Made by a program: the position numbers and the translations under genes
Shown here: positions 23,125 to 34,666 of the stretch, one piece after another
Numbering within the stretch: the stretch's first letter is position 1
How the letters are laid out: each line of letters begins with the position of its first letter
Notes under the pieces: model-generated
What the model saw: only the letters and a program-made list of their open reading frames with translations
Database searches by the model: none
What the model was told of the DNA's origin: nothing
Assembly (NCBI GenBank): GCA_033725935.1
Contig: MU867067.1
Coordinates: 186,001-250,000 of the forward strand
Direction: 5' to 3'
DNA length: 64,000 nucleotides
Source: Cladorrhinum sp. PSN259
Lineage: Eukaryota > Ascomycota > Sordariomycetes > Sordariales > Podosporaceae

Positions 23125-26100
23125 ATGGTGAGTTGCTACTTTGTATTTTATCTTCCTGGACCTGTTTGCAGGACCAACATTTACCGAGCAATCCCGATGC
23201 CACCGGTATCGACACACTGCCCCTCCCGATCCCCCTGGTCCCCGCCTCAGACATCATCACTGATATTGGCGTTGCTGCCAATCTTGCTTCATTTACTGAC
23301 CCCTCTTGTAGCCTCCGCCACCTCATCAGAAGCCCGAGAATGTCCTCAAACGGGCAAACGAACTCATCGGAGTTCAGCAGGCCCCTGCCGCTCTGACTCT
23401 CCTCCACGAACACATCACCTCGAAGCGGTCTCGCAATGTCCCGATCCAGTCTCTCGAGCCTGTGATGCTCCTGTTGGTTGAGCTCTCAGTCGAACAGAAG
23501 AAGGGAAAGCTCGCCAAGGACGCCCTTTATCAATACAAGAACATCGCTCAGAACACCAATGTTGGAACTATAGAGGTTGGTCGCCGCTGACGCTGGTTCG
23601 CCGACAATGCCTGTGCTGATATCCAAGTGCAGCTAGTTTTGAAGAAGTTCATCGAGCTGGCAGCCGAGAAGGTGACTGCCGCTCAGCAAAAGGCCGACGA
23701 GGTCCAGGAGAGCATCGATGCCACCACGACTTCGTCCAACGTGGAGGATCTCGAGGCCACCGAAACCCCCGAGTCTATTCTTCTCGCTACCGTCTCCGGC
23801 GAGCAGTCCCGCGATCGTACTGACCGTGCCATCGTAACCCCTTGGCTGAAGTTCCTCTGGGAGGCTTACCGAACCGTCCTCGATATCCTCCGCAATAATG
23901 CTCGCCTTGAGCTCCTATACCAGAGCACTGCCATGCAGGCATTCGATTTCTGCCTCAAGTACACCCGCAAGACCGAGTTCCGCCGCCTCTGCGAGCTTCT
24001 GCGCAACCATGTCCAGACTGCCGCCAAGTATTCAGCTCAGATGCATGCTATCAACTTGAACGACCCCGATACTCTGCAGCGTCACCTCGAGACCCGGTTC
24101 CAGCAACTTAATGTCGCCGTCGAGCTGGAGCTCTGGCAGGAGGCCTTCCGCAGTGTTGAGGATATCCACACACTGCTCAACCTCAGCAAGCGCCCTCCCA
24201 AGAACATCATGATGGCGAACTACTACGAGAAGCTCACCCGTATCTTCCTCGTTGGCGAGAACTACCTTTTCCACGCCGCTGCTTGGTCGCGCTATTACAA
24301 CCTCCTTCGCCAGTCTGCTGCCCTTGTCGCTTCGGGTTCTGGCAAGAAGTCTGATAACCCCCCTACCAGCGAGGCCGATCTCCAGCGCGCCGCCACCTTC
24401 GTCGTTCTCTCGGCCTTGTCCATCCCTGTCATCAGCACTTCTCGCTCTCGTGGCGCCATGGTTGACTTTGACGAGGCTCGCAAGAACAAGAACTCGCGCC
24501 TTACTCACCTTTTGGGAATGTCTCAGGCCCCTACTCGCGCCCTTCTCTTCCGCGATGCCCTCTCCAAGTCGCTCATTCGCCGCTGCCGCCCTGAGATTCG
24601 GGATCTTTACAACATTCTCGAGGTTGATTTCCACCCTCTCTCGATTTGCAAGAAGATCTCGCCTATTCTGGCCAAGATTGGCGCCGACGACGAGATGTCC
24701 AAGTACATCGCCCCTCTTCAGCAGGTCATCCTTACCCGTCTCTTCCAGCAGCTTTCGCAGGTGTACGAGACCGTCGACCTTGACTTCGTTGAGTCTTTGG
24801 CTCAGTTCCCCGAGCCTTTCCAGGTCACCCGCGGTACCATTGAGAAGTTCATCATGAACGGCAACAAGAAGGGCGACCTCGCTATCCGCATGGACCACGC
24901 CACCGGCGTCCTTAGCTTCGATGCCGATGTGTTCTCCTCTGCCAAGGCAGCTCTTGCTAGCTCCGGTGCTGGCTCCGCCGAGAGCGAGACAGGCTCCGTC
25001 CAGCGCCTCCAGAGCACTCCCTCTCAGATTGTGCGCTCCCAGCTCACCCGTCTTGCTGAGGTTCTCTATGGCACTTGCCAGTTCATCGATCCTTCTTTCA
25101 ACCAGGCCCGCATCCAAGCCCGTGATGATGCTTTGGCTCGTGCCCGTGCTGGCTCTGAGAAGGAGCACCTTGATATTTTAGCCAGAAAAGACATCATCCA
25201 GAAGCGCAAAGATAAGGCTTCTGAGGCCCAGGCTATCAAGGACAAGGAGGCCGCTCGCAAGAAGCAGCTCCAGGAGCGTCTCTTGCAAGAGGCCGAGGCC
25301 GCGCGCTTGGCCGAGGAGCAGAAGATCCGCGAGCAGAAGCGTCTTGCAAACGAGCGTGAGCTTATCAAGAAGCAGGAGGTACAGAGCATGCTCAAGGACA
25401 TGAAGCTTGAGGATCTTGCTGGCGAGGATTTGGATACTCTCGATACCAACAAGATTCGCATGATCAAGCTGCAGCAACTTGAGCGGGAGAAGAACACCGT
25501 GTCCGAGAAGCTCCGCGTTACTGGCAAGCGTCTCGACCACTTGGAGCGTGCCTTCAGAAAGGAGGAGGCCAAAAAGCTTTCCGAAGATTACGCCAAACAG
25601 CGTGAGCGTGACCTTGCTGCTTATGAGCGCACCAAGGCCCAGACTCTCAAGGAAGCTGAGGTTAAGCACAAGGCCGACGTCGAGCTCAAGCACCGTTTGA
25701 GCCGTATCATGCCATACTACGAGACTTTCAGACAAGATATCCAGGAACGCCGTCATGACCAGTTCGAGAAGCGCCGCCGTGATGCCGAACGTGAACTGGA
25801 GAAGCAAGTCAATGCTCGCAGAAAGGAGTATAGAGAGAGGAAGATCCGCGAGAAGCGTGAGCGCGAGGAGAAGGAGCGTGCCCTCCGCGAGGCCGAGGAG
25901 CGCGCTGCCCGCGAGAAGGAGGAGGAGAAGGCGAAACTTGAGGCCAGGAGAGAGGAGATGGCCAGAATCAAGGAAGAACGCGAGAAGGAGCGCGAGAAGG
26001 CCAGAGAGGCACAGGCCCGTCAGCAACAGCGCGAGGAAGAAGCTATGGCGCGTCGCAGGGCCGAGAGGGCCGCCGCTGCTGCCGTGCCTGTCCGCCGCGA

Positions 26101-26578
26101 GACCCCACCAGAGCCTGTCGCCGTCGCCGTCGCCGTCGCCGGCGGTCCTCCCCGTCTCGCTCTTGCTGGCAACAAACCCAGCTGGAGAGACCGTGAGGCT
26201 GCCAGGGCTGCTTCCGGTGGTGCTCCTGCAGAAGCTGCCGACCCCCCATCGCGGGCCACCCCTCCTCCTGTCGAGCGCACCGAGTCCAACGACAGACCCC
26301 CTGCTGCTGCCGGTGCACCTCCTCGTCTTGCCCTCGCTGGTAATAAGTCTAGCTGGCGCGACAGAGAAGCGGCAAAGGCTGTCTCTAGTGGCGGTGCTCC
26401 TGTTGCGGAGCGTCCTGCTCCTGCCGGCCGTGTTGGCTCTGGTCGCGATGTTCCTATCGAGCGGACTAGCTCTGGCCGCGGTGAGCCCGCTGCTCCCAAG
26501 GAAGGTGCCACTCCTGAGCCTCTCAAGCCCAGCGGTGCGCCCGGCAAGTACGTACCCAAGTTCAGAAGAGGAGAGTAA
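23125..26578 (+). CDS. tif32: Translation initiation factor eIF3 subunit a
   Basis: Three coding exons: 23125-23127 (only the ATG), 23312-23575 and 23633-26578, giving 1070 residues starting MPPPPHQKPENVLKRANELI, the expected eIF3a N-terminus. Introns are 184 nt (GTGAGT donor, TTACTGAC branch) and 57 nt (GTTGGT donor). The first 500 residues are the helical N-terminal and PCI region, which anchors the eIF3 core; the next 350 are a very long charged coiled coil rich in Arg, Glu and Lys that reaches toward the 40S latch. The C-terminal 170 residues are Pro/Ala/Gly-rich and carry two copies of a PPRLALAGNKxSWRDREAA motif. It scaffolds eIF3 on the 40S ribosome. Strong codon bias matches high expression. 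Confidence 0.97.
26130..26400 (+). repeat. Duplicated motif in the eIF3a C-terminal tail
   Basis: Two copies of a sequence encoding PPRLALAGNKxSWRDREAA, one near 26140-26210 and one near 26305-26380, separated by about 45 Pro/Ala-rich residues. The nucleotide copies have diverged at many synonymous sites, so the duplication is not recent. Confidence 0.85.
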
Positions 26579-29500
26579 AAGAGAGGTGGATATCTGGTCT
26601 GCATTTTTCGTTGCATCTCATGGCACAAAATTTGGAGTTTAGGGGGGTGTTTTCTGTCCTCCTTTCTACGGGGCGCACATTTACGAGGGTGCGGTGTGTA
26701 GGTAGTAGAACAGGCTTCACGTATTAGGGAGGACGGGAAAGACGGCGCAACCTTCTGTTGCAGTTGAGAATGAAGAAAGCGAATCTATGTTGATGAAACA
26801 TTCATGACCCCTTGGACTGTTGCATTTTCAAAAGGATTTTGCTGAAATTTCATGGCGACCGGTTGCTCAAGACTGAAGCAACTGCTTGATGATTTTTATC
26901 TATGGTTAGACAGGTTAGGCAGGTTGGAGATTCTCTCTCTCTCTCTCTCTCTTTGGAGATAGGTGATTGTCGAATTTATGTTCTTGGTGGATATACATAC
27001 AATGACGGTAGGATAGTTAATAGTATGCTGTATTTTGAAATGGGCAGGGTCCATTCTCGGTAAGCATGATCTACATATAGTGGCCCAGCCCTGTGTGTCC
27101 ATGTGTTGCTCAACGATATGATAGAATAGCAAAGGTATTTATCGGGCAGGCAGCAAGCTCTTTGAGATGTGGTATAGCATACATACCATTTTTTTTTTTT
27201 GGCTATCCGTTTGTTATTGACAGCAGGATACTAGGTACTACCCAAGCTATTTGGAGCTGAGGTGAGAACGACAGGACAGGACAGGACAGGACAGGACAAG
27301 GACCGGCAGGTGGGAATATCGGTTCAGATGGAATGTTATTTCAAACCTTCTTTTTGTGTCGTTGTTGTTGAGTAGAAGGAAGAAAAAAAGAAAAAAAGAA
27401 ATGAGAGAATGAGAGAGAAAGAGATATCTATATCTCGTCATCATCTTGAAAAAAGACAAAGATGAAACATTGATAGAATGGGTACATATGTTTATTTTGT
27501 TCTGGGGTGTACTTGGGGTTGTTTCAGTAAGTTATGTAGGTCAGGTAGAAAAAGAAAAAAAAAACCAGGCTGTAAATCCGGGAATGTGTGTGTGTTCAAA
27601 AGAGTGTTGGAAAACAAAAAAACTCCTGACGCTTTTTTTTATTTTATATATATATATATTTTTTTAACCTGGGCTAGGTAAAGGTATCCTAGATTTTGGT
27701 TTCCTTTTCTTGACCATCGTAATTAGCTTTTGTTGTGATTCTTTAAGTATTTAGAGCAAGAATAGCAGGTGGTGTTGTCATGTATGCACATAGGTCGTTG
27801 GGGGTTATGGAGAGTAGCAGAGCGGTCACCGTTCAATAATGGATGTCTAGACGGCTCGGGATACTACGGACTTTGGACAGGATGAGGAAGTGATCGGCAT
27901 CCGGGGGAGGAGGGGTGGATCTGGGAGTTTAAAGAGGTGGATGTGAAATCGCTGCTGGTGTTGTTGGTGTTTAATTTAAAAATAATAGCGGGGAGGGGTA
28001 CCGGACTGAGGACAAGGGCTGAAAAGAACCTTAGTCAGGGGTAAAGGGGAGGAGCCGCTCGTTCCCGATCTTCGATCGTGTACTTTTCTCCCGAATAGGA
28101 AGTGATCAGAGAGAATATAAAGATCTAGACTCTTTATATTTTTGTTGATGATCGGCGCTGTCAGTGACATCCATGGATAAATGTGCGTATGCTGTGTGCC
28201 GCCGACGCCATTAAAGATTCTTTCTGGTTGTGAAATCAACTAACACGAGGTTTCAGGTCGGACGGAAACACACGGATCTCTTTTTTTGATCCTTTACCCA
28301 AGTTGGTGGGTTGAAACATAGTTTATCATGTTTTCCCAAACTGGGTTAAGAGAAGAGGCTCAAGCAACAACTTAACCCCTGCCTGCCTGAAAGAACAACA
28401 AGGAAGAAAAAAGCCGTCAATAGGTAGCGGATCCAAGAGACACTATAATAAGATGGAGATTTTTCTCGGATGTCGGCACCCAGCCTTGTGTGTATCGGCG
28501 GTGTGACTCGTTCGATGGAGGATATCGTCGTCAATATTCCCATATAAACAGCAAGGAAATAGGAGGAGGTGGCTGATTTCCTTCCCGTGGCGGTTTCCGA
28601 AGTTGAGGCGTCGACTTCCCGCCGCCTTCAGGGGAAACGGGCGACAAGGGAGAACAGGAGGCGTTGCGCCTCATCGGACAACAGACAATGGCAACATCTG
28701 GCGCCCGATATGTTTGCCGTATGTGTAAATTTGTGGAGATGCCAAACATAGAAAACTGCGAAGGAAGTGAGACATTCACTACTATCCGTATGCGCCGTAC
28801 TACATCATCCAGCTGAGACATGACATTAACGTCGAGACGCAAAAGAAAGAAAAAAAAGACAAATAGGATTCAATACATTTGTTGAATGTAACCAAACTCG
28901 CTGCAATTTCTTTCTCTGTGTGGAGCGCCCAATCAGCCTCTGTGAGGAAGTAATACCGAGAAGTCCGGTCAGGAAAGGCTGAAGAACAAATGTGACGGAC
29001 GGACGCCGTGGTGACAGGCACCGTGACATTCGCCCGTCCGCCTTCCCATTTCTGATGGCGAAGTTGCACCAGATGCTGCGCACCCCCCCGAAGCGACCAG
29101 AGTGACTGCAGCGTGGGAAATTGGTTTTCTGTTTTGCTGCAGGAGGAAAGTCAGCTGGTCGGCATGTTCAACAACGCGTCTCTTGCGAGTCAATATCGAC
29201 TGCATTGGCTTCGCGAACCGAGGGACGTAATGCCAAGTGAGCGGTGGAAAAATTGAAGAAAAAAGAATTGTCTGGTCAAGCTTTGCTTCCCGGATTCGGC
29301 AAGCGAAGAGAAGGTTCCCCTGTCATGTTTGGATTACCTTTTCGGTAACCTTTGTGCGGGTGTGACGGTGACGCTCGCAGAGGAGAAAAAAAGAGAAGCG
29401 AACATCTGGAACTCTGAAGACCCGGGGATTTGGGTCGCCTTTTTATCTCTTGTTTCCAGATGAAGACATTCACAATCAGGATTGCGTGCTGTTCCCATCT

Positions 29501-30529
29501 TCGTCCTTGACATCAATGACAGGCACTGTGAGGGGCAGATGGCAGCAGCAGCCCTCACCCACGGTCCACCAGGCTGCATCGCACCGCACAGATGCACAAT
29601 CAAAATAAAAACGGGGAGCTGCGGTCATTTTGCAGACTGCAGGAGCACCCAGGAAAATCCAGGGTCCAGCGTAGTCCTTATTGGTGATAGAGTGGGTTCT
29701 GGGCAAGAGCTCAGGCGGGGAGCGGGACACATAGTGCAGGGTCTTTGGGAGATGCAGGTACCCCAGTCATTTCTCGCCGTCCAATAATTTGCTCGGACGG
29801 TTTTACATCTCCACATGCATTGAAGCGGCGTCAATGTCCATCCACAAGAGGGCCATCTTGGTCTCCCCAGAGTCAAGAGCTGAAGGCCGGTCTGACGGGA
29901 GAATCACCAGACGATGGAACGGTTATTCCACGGGCATCCAGTTACCCGCTGCCCATGTTGTTCAAGCTGATCATCACCATCATCAACAACACCACCGTCT
30001 ACGTGCCGCCGCCAGGACGTTCTATTGTAGGAATATTGGATGATGCTACCAGATATGTCTCAGGGTATGTTCTCAAGAGGCTCTCTGTCATGTACCCATC
30101 TCCCACGCAGTGGCACGTACACACTTGGCTTTGCCGCCTCGCCGCTGGCACACGAGGGCGCTCGATCCGGGCACTCGAAAATCCAAAAACAGACTGTGAT
30201 GAGGCCCGATTCTCGACCCAATTTTCTCCTCGGCTCTGCCTGCCAGCGGTAGCCAAGCTTTACTCCAGCTTAACCCCCCCGGCATATGGTGGCATTGTGG
30301 TGCCACTGCTACGGTGAACCTCGTCTCCACGAGCTGGGCTGGCCTGATGGATCCAATAGCGTTTAGAGCAACATCCACTTGGGCCCTCTCTTCCGGGAGG
30401 TCGCCGTGGATGCTCATAAAGCCCGCCCTTCCCGGCTTCAACTGAGTCTCCTTCTTCTTGCTCTCCAGGGTCATCCTCCAAAAACAACACATTCGTTAGT
30501 AGCCGCTCGCTCGTGTTTGCCCCTTCAAC
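26579..30529. other. 4 kb intergenic region
   Basis: Contains the eIF3a 3'UTR, a CT dinucleotide tract near 26930-26952, an ACAGG pentamer array and short poly-T runs. From about 28500 composition becomes balanced, and overlapping open frames appear on both strands (for example 29745-30317 plus and 30088-30492 minus), but none shows a recognisable domain or consistent splice structure. The last few hundred bases should be the WSC gene promoter. Confidence 0.55.
27271..27295. repeat. ACAGG pentanucleotide repeat, 5 copies
   Basis: Five perfect ACAGG units are counted directly, followed by a diverged ACAAG unit, in the non-coding stretch downstream of eIF3a. Confidence 0.95.
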
Positions 30530-32420
30530 ATGCCCGCCATCAGGAATGTGGCCGCTGCCGCCATGGCAGTGGTCGCCGTCGTCAAGGCCACCGAGGTCTT
30601 CCTCCCGCCTTGCCTCGACCCCTTCCAGCCCTTCGTTTACTCGGGATGCTACGCCGAGGCCAGCGGCACCCAGATTCTCCCCTACCGTAGCCCTGCCCAG
30701 AGCAGCGACATGACCGTCGAGAAGTGCGTTGCTGAATGCAAGGGCAACGGTTACCGGTACGCCGGTCTGGTCTACTATGGCGTCTGCTACTGTGGCCAGA
30801 CCGTCAACGGTGCTGCCACCGAGGAGACCTCCTGCTCTCTTCCCTGCAACGGTGACAACACCGAGACCTGCGGCGGGAACGGCGCCTTCTCCATCTACCA
30901 GGATCCCACCTTCCAGCCAGTCGATTCGGTCACCATCGAGGATTATGATTCCCTTGGCTGCTGGACCGACGAATCCAGCCTCGGCAGAGCCCTCACCTAC
31001 CGCCAGAACCAGGTAGACGGGTCTTCCATGACCACCGAGTCCTGCCTTCAGGCTTGCAAGAGCGGCGGATTCCCCTTCGCCGGTACCCAGTATGGTATGT
31101 ATTGAAGTCCAATCTTGTCCACATATGTCGTCCTACATTCTAACAAATGTCATAGGTGGTGAATGCTATTGCGGTGTTGTCATTGGCAACGGCACCTTTT
31201 CTGCCCCTGCTGAGGAGTGTAACATGCCTTGCAACGGCAACTCTGACGAGATTTGCGGTGGACGCTCGCGCTTGAACTTGTTCGCTGCTGACGAGCTCTT
31301 GTCCCTCGAGCCCTGCGGCTACGTGCCTCCTGTTGTTTCTTCCTCTTCCAGTGTTGCCCCTGAGCCCACCACCACCACCACCGTTGAGCCCGAGCCTACA
31401 TCCTCCGAGGAGCCCACTACCACCAGCGAGTGTACTACCACGTCGACTACCACGTCGACCACCGCTCCTCCTCCCACCTCGACCACCGCTCCTCCCACCA
31501 CCAGCAAGCCTCCTACCACCACCAGCGGGTCAACCTCAACCACCAAGACCACCAGCTCAATCTGCACCACCACCACCGTCGTCCCCCCTACCTGCGAGTA
31601 CAAGTGCGGCAAGTGGTGCTCCAACCCCATCCCCAGCTGGGGAGGCAACGCCAACGACTGCAAGGCTGCCTTCTCCTCTTGCACCCTCCAGGTAGCCTCA
31701 TGCTTCAAGCAAGCCGGCTTCCCCGACGTCCTCGAGTGCTTCAACTTTGGCTCTTGGTGCTCTGACGTCGAGAAGTACTGCCGCAGCACCCCAAGCGGCA
31801 GCAAGTCAAGCTTCTGCGGCCGTAACCCCCCTAAGCACCCCAACCCTCCCAAGAGCGTCACAAGCACCATTACCGTTCCTTGCGCTGTTGCTACCTCCAC
31901 CAGGCCCGCCACTACTACTTCTCAGGCCCCCATTCCCACCCCTACCAACATCTGCAAGCAGCCTACCAACTCTTACTACGGCTACGCACCCGGCAAGCCC
32001 GTCGCTGGCATTGAGTTGCCAATCGTTACTTGCAACGACTTGGCAGACCAGTACCACGCCGGATACCCATTCAAGCTTTATAACGAGCCCTCCTCGAGGA
32101 ACTGCAAGAAGTACACTCGCCCGCAATGCAACAACGCCTGCGCGGACGCCTGCAAGGAGCAGTACGAGGATTGCATCGATGTTTACGCCGAGACATGCCG
32201 GAGAAACACCGGCTTCGGCGGCTTCAGCTGGCCAAGGGCCAAGCCTCGTTCTGCCAAGTTTGCTTCTGACAGCTTGTCGGAGGTTGAGAAGAGGACGTTT
32301 GGGTGGACTGATAACTACAACGGTGCGGTGAACAAGTGCAAGGCTCAGTATAACGACTGCTTGACCGTTAATAAGCAGGTTTCTGTGACTGGGAAGTGTC
32401 CTAGCTTTGGAAGGCTGTAA
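30530..32420 (+). CDS. Secreted two-WSC-domain protein with Cys-rich C-terminus
   Basis: Two exons, 30530-31094 and 31156-32420 (phase 1, donor GTATGT), give 609 residues. A signal peptide is visible in the first 21 residues (AAAAMAVVAVV core). WSC domain 1 spans about 35-128 (SGCYAEA...CYCG...CNGDNTETCGG) and WSC 2 about 140-240 (LGCWTDE...CYCG...CNGNSDEICGG); the intron splits the second. WSC domains are putative carbohydrate-binding modules. A Ser/Thr/Pro linker of about 80 residues, probably O-mannosylated, leads to a cysteine-rich region with repeated CKxxYxDC-like motifs. Unlike Wsc-type cell-wall sensors there is no membrane span or GPI signal: the protein ends CPSFGRL. A secreted, wall-associated protein is the best inference. 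Confidence 0.88.
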
Positions 32421-32825
32421 AGAGTTTTCAGAGTTGGAAGGGAGGATAAGAAGAAATGGATAGTTGTTTTGATATGAAGTTTTTGCTTATAATGTAGGAA
32501 AAACAATGATTAATATTTAGTGTTTTGTATCAAAATCTTTTTTTGCATGACATCACCTTTTGTTGTCTTTTAATCTGGCTTTTCGATGTCACCATTGCTG
32601 TGTTGCTCTTGATACATTGTCGTCTGGGCTATCCGTTTACTGTGATGTACCTTTCCACCAAAAAGAACGGATCAAATCAAACCAGGAAGGAAGAGAAAAA
32701 ATACCATATAGGATTGAAAAAATTGTTAGATAGAAAAGAAGAGAATATAGATGAAAGAAAAGTTGTAGGAGAAAAAGAAAGGTTAGACAAAAGAAGAAGA
32801 TGATAGAAAGAAAGAGGAGAAGGAG
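32421..32825. other. WSC gene 3' region
   Basis: AT-rich, with increasingly purine-rich sequence toward the tRNA. It contains no gene that I can support. Confidence 0.6.
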
Positions 32826-32844
32826 AAAAAAAAAAAAAAAAAAA
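32826..32844 (-). terminator. RNA polymerase III terminator of tRNA-His
   Basis: A run of 19 A on the plus strand (T on the transcribed-sense minus strand) begins six bases after the tRNA 3' end, the standard oligo-T termination signal for RNA polymerase III. Confidence 0.85.
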
Positions 32845-32849
32845 GAATT

Positions 32850-32951
32850 GGGCGACCCCGGAATCGAACCGGGGTTTCTTCGGTCGTCATGTATCAATTG
32901 ATTTAAACTGAAATCCACAACGAAGCGTCCTGACCACTAGACTAGTCACCC
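32850..32951 (-). tRNA. trnH-GUG: tRNA-His (anticodon GTG) with a 31-nt intron
   Basis: Read on the minus strand, the acceptor stem GGGTGAC pairs with GTCGCCC (one T-G pair), followed by discriminator A73, usual for eukaryotic tRNA-His. The D arm is GTC/GAC, the anticodon stem CTTCG/CGAAG, and the T arm CCCGG-TTCGATT-CCGGG. The anticodon loop reads TTGTGG before a 31-nt insertion (32914-32884) at the canonical position 37/38, then resumes with C. Anticodon GTG decodes CAC/CAT. The intron would be removed by the tRNA-splicing endonuclease. Confidence 0.92.
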
Positions 32952-34005
32952 ATTTTGGACGAAATTTGAATTAGTTGAAATTTCATGCGGGAATTACTGC
33001 CCATATCCGACAACTCTTCTCGCATACACACACTCCCGTGTGAATTTTATATCTTCCGATTAAAAAAAAAAAGCCCGCTTACCATACCATCTAGAATACT
33101 AAAACAATACACTAGATTGACGACATCGCCATATATACAAGATTCTATCTTTATTATTAGATAGATATTAACAAGACACTCAACGTATTCTTTTTATTTG
33201 CAAAAAAAATAAATAAATATCTATTGCGAGTGAGTGAGTGTGTGAGTGAGTGCGCGATGGATGGGGGAGGGGGGCGGTGGAGGAATGACTATCTAAGAGG
33301 ACTTAAAAGCAAGAGAAGTTTTGGAAGGTCTTGATGACTCTCACATTATTGGCGTAAAAGACAACACGGTTTTCAAAATTTGGTTGAGATTGGTTTTCCT
33401 TAAAAGTCTTATATGGATTAGGTATGCAGAAACACAGCAAAACGGGATTTGAAAGAGGCGGACCAAAGGAAATCGTCAAAGATGTCTGTCTGTCAAAGCA
33501 CAGTACCTAGCCAACAACAACGGCCCGTTAGAGTGAGACTGCTGGGAGCGACGATACAATTAACAAGTTGACCTGACATATGCTAGACATACCAATCTCA
33601 TATTTTGACCAAAGTAGGCACCGATAAGAGCCGTTGCCAGCTTAGTTTGTTTCTTCTATATAAACAGTAAAGTAGCAAGTTCTCAAAATGACAATCTCAT
33701 CTGTCTCTTTACCCCTTGTGAAAGGGCAGTTTATTTTACCGCTGTCCACATTTATGAACACAGAAAGCATACGCCATCTCGAACTTGAGTTAAGGTAATT
33801 GTAGCTTGTGGAAACGAAACAGGAAAAATATCCTCCTGGGTAGTTCCAGATCACGCAAAACTTTCGTCTTCTTTTCCTCTCCGCTTTTACCCTAAATCCT
33901 GAAATAAAAAAGCAAAGGTAATGTAAACCGCCCCGACGCCCTCGCTAATGCAATATATATGGGTTTTATGTTATTGTTTCTCGATAGCAGCTTATATTTT
34001 GGCTC
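32952..34005. other. 1 kb intergenic region between tRNA-His and RPB6
   Basis: AT-rich non-coding DNA with a short GAGT repeat near 33229-33250. No gene is supported. Confidence 0.6.
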
Positions 34006-34666
34006 CTACTGAATAAGCTGATCGACGGGCCAATCCTCGTAGCTAATATCATCGTGTTAGCATGCACCCCGTAAAATGCCATGGTAGAGAAACTCACTAT
34101 CCATCAGGCATATACCGACGAACAATCAGAGGAATTCTCTTCTCCCTCAGCTCCTTGGTCGCGATCTGCAGAGGATCCGTCTCGCCCTCAAGGTCAACCA
34201 ACACGGGTGCGTTCATGCTTTTGGTTCAAGTCAGCCAATTTCCTTTTTTGGAGTGAACGCGGGAACCACAAACCTGATCTGAAGAGCTCTGGTACCCAGG
34301 ATACGAGCCCTCTCATACTTGGTCATGTAGGGTGTTGTCTTGCGCTGGTCGTCGGGGATCTTCTTGTCCTTGAGGGACTTGCCGCTTTCCTTTCCGTGGT
34401 TGGCAGCCGCGTTAGGGTCGCCAGATGGAACGACGTTGTCCTCGTTCTCGCCCTCACCAACCTGGTCGTTACGTGCCGCCTCGTCGTCTGCAGGCTCAGG
34501 TTCAGGCTCGTAGTACTCATCCGGATCGTCATCGTAGGCGGGCTCGTCGACTCTGGGGAGGAGAAATTGATGTTAGTATCGTGGGGTGCTAAAGAGACAG
34601 GGCGGCTGGATGTAACAAAGCTTACAAAGGGTCGCGGTCGTCATCACCACCGCCGTAGTCAGACAT
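34006..34666 (-). CDS. rpb6: RNA polymerases I, II and III shared subunit RPB6 (RPABC2)
   Basis: Four exons on the minus strand: 34666-34626, 34552-34274, 34217-34098 and 34042-34006, giving 158 residues. Introns are 73, 56 and 55 nt with GTAAGC, GTTTGT and GTGAGT donors. The N-terminal half is acidic and disordered (MSDYGGGDDDRDP, EYYEPEPEPADDE), as in all RPB6 proteins. The conserved core reads TTPYMTKYERARILGTRALQ, then SMNAPVLVDLEGETDPLQIA, KELREKRIPLIVRRYMPDG and YYEDWPVDQLIQ. RPB6 binds the largest subunit near the clamp in all three nuclear RNA polymerases. The gene diverges from TFIIIA. Confidence 0.96.

Noticed and set aside
24032..25168. A 378-codon open frame on the minus strand within eIF3a
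   Set aside because: It is antisense to highly conserved eIF3a coding sequence with strong C-ending codon bias, which commonly keeps the complementary frame open; its Leu/Ala/Asp-rich translation shows no domain.
25178..26026. A 282-codon Leu-rich minus-strand frame within eIF3a
   Set aside because: It mirrors the Glu/Lys/Arg coiled-coil region on the other strand; the poly-Leu composition is an artefact.
29745..30317. A 190-codon plus-strand frame upstream of the WSC gene
   Set aside because: It overlaps a comparable minus-strand frame, has no domain and ends in what should be the WSC promoter.
31319..31912. A 197-codon Val/Gly-rich minus-strand frame within the WSC gene
   Set aside because: It is the complement of the Thr/Pro-rich linker of the WSC protein.
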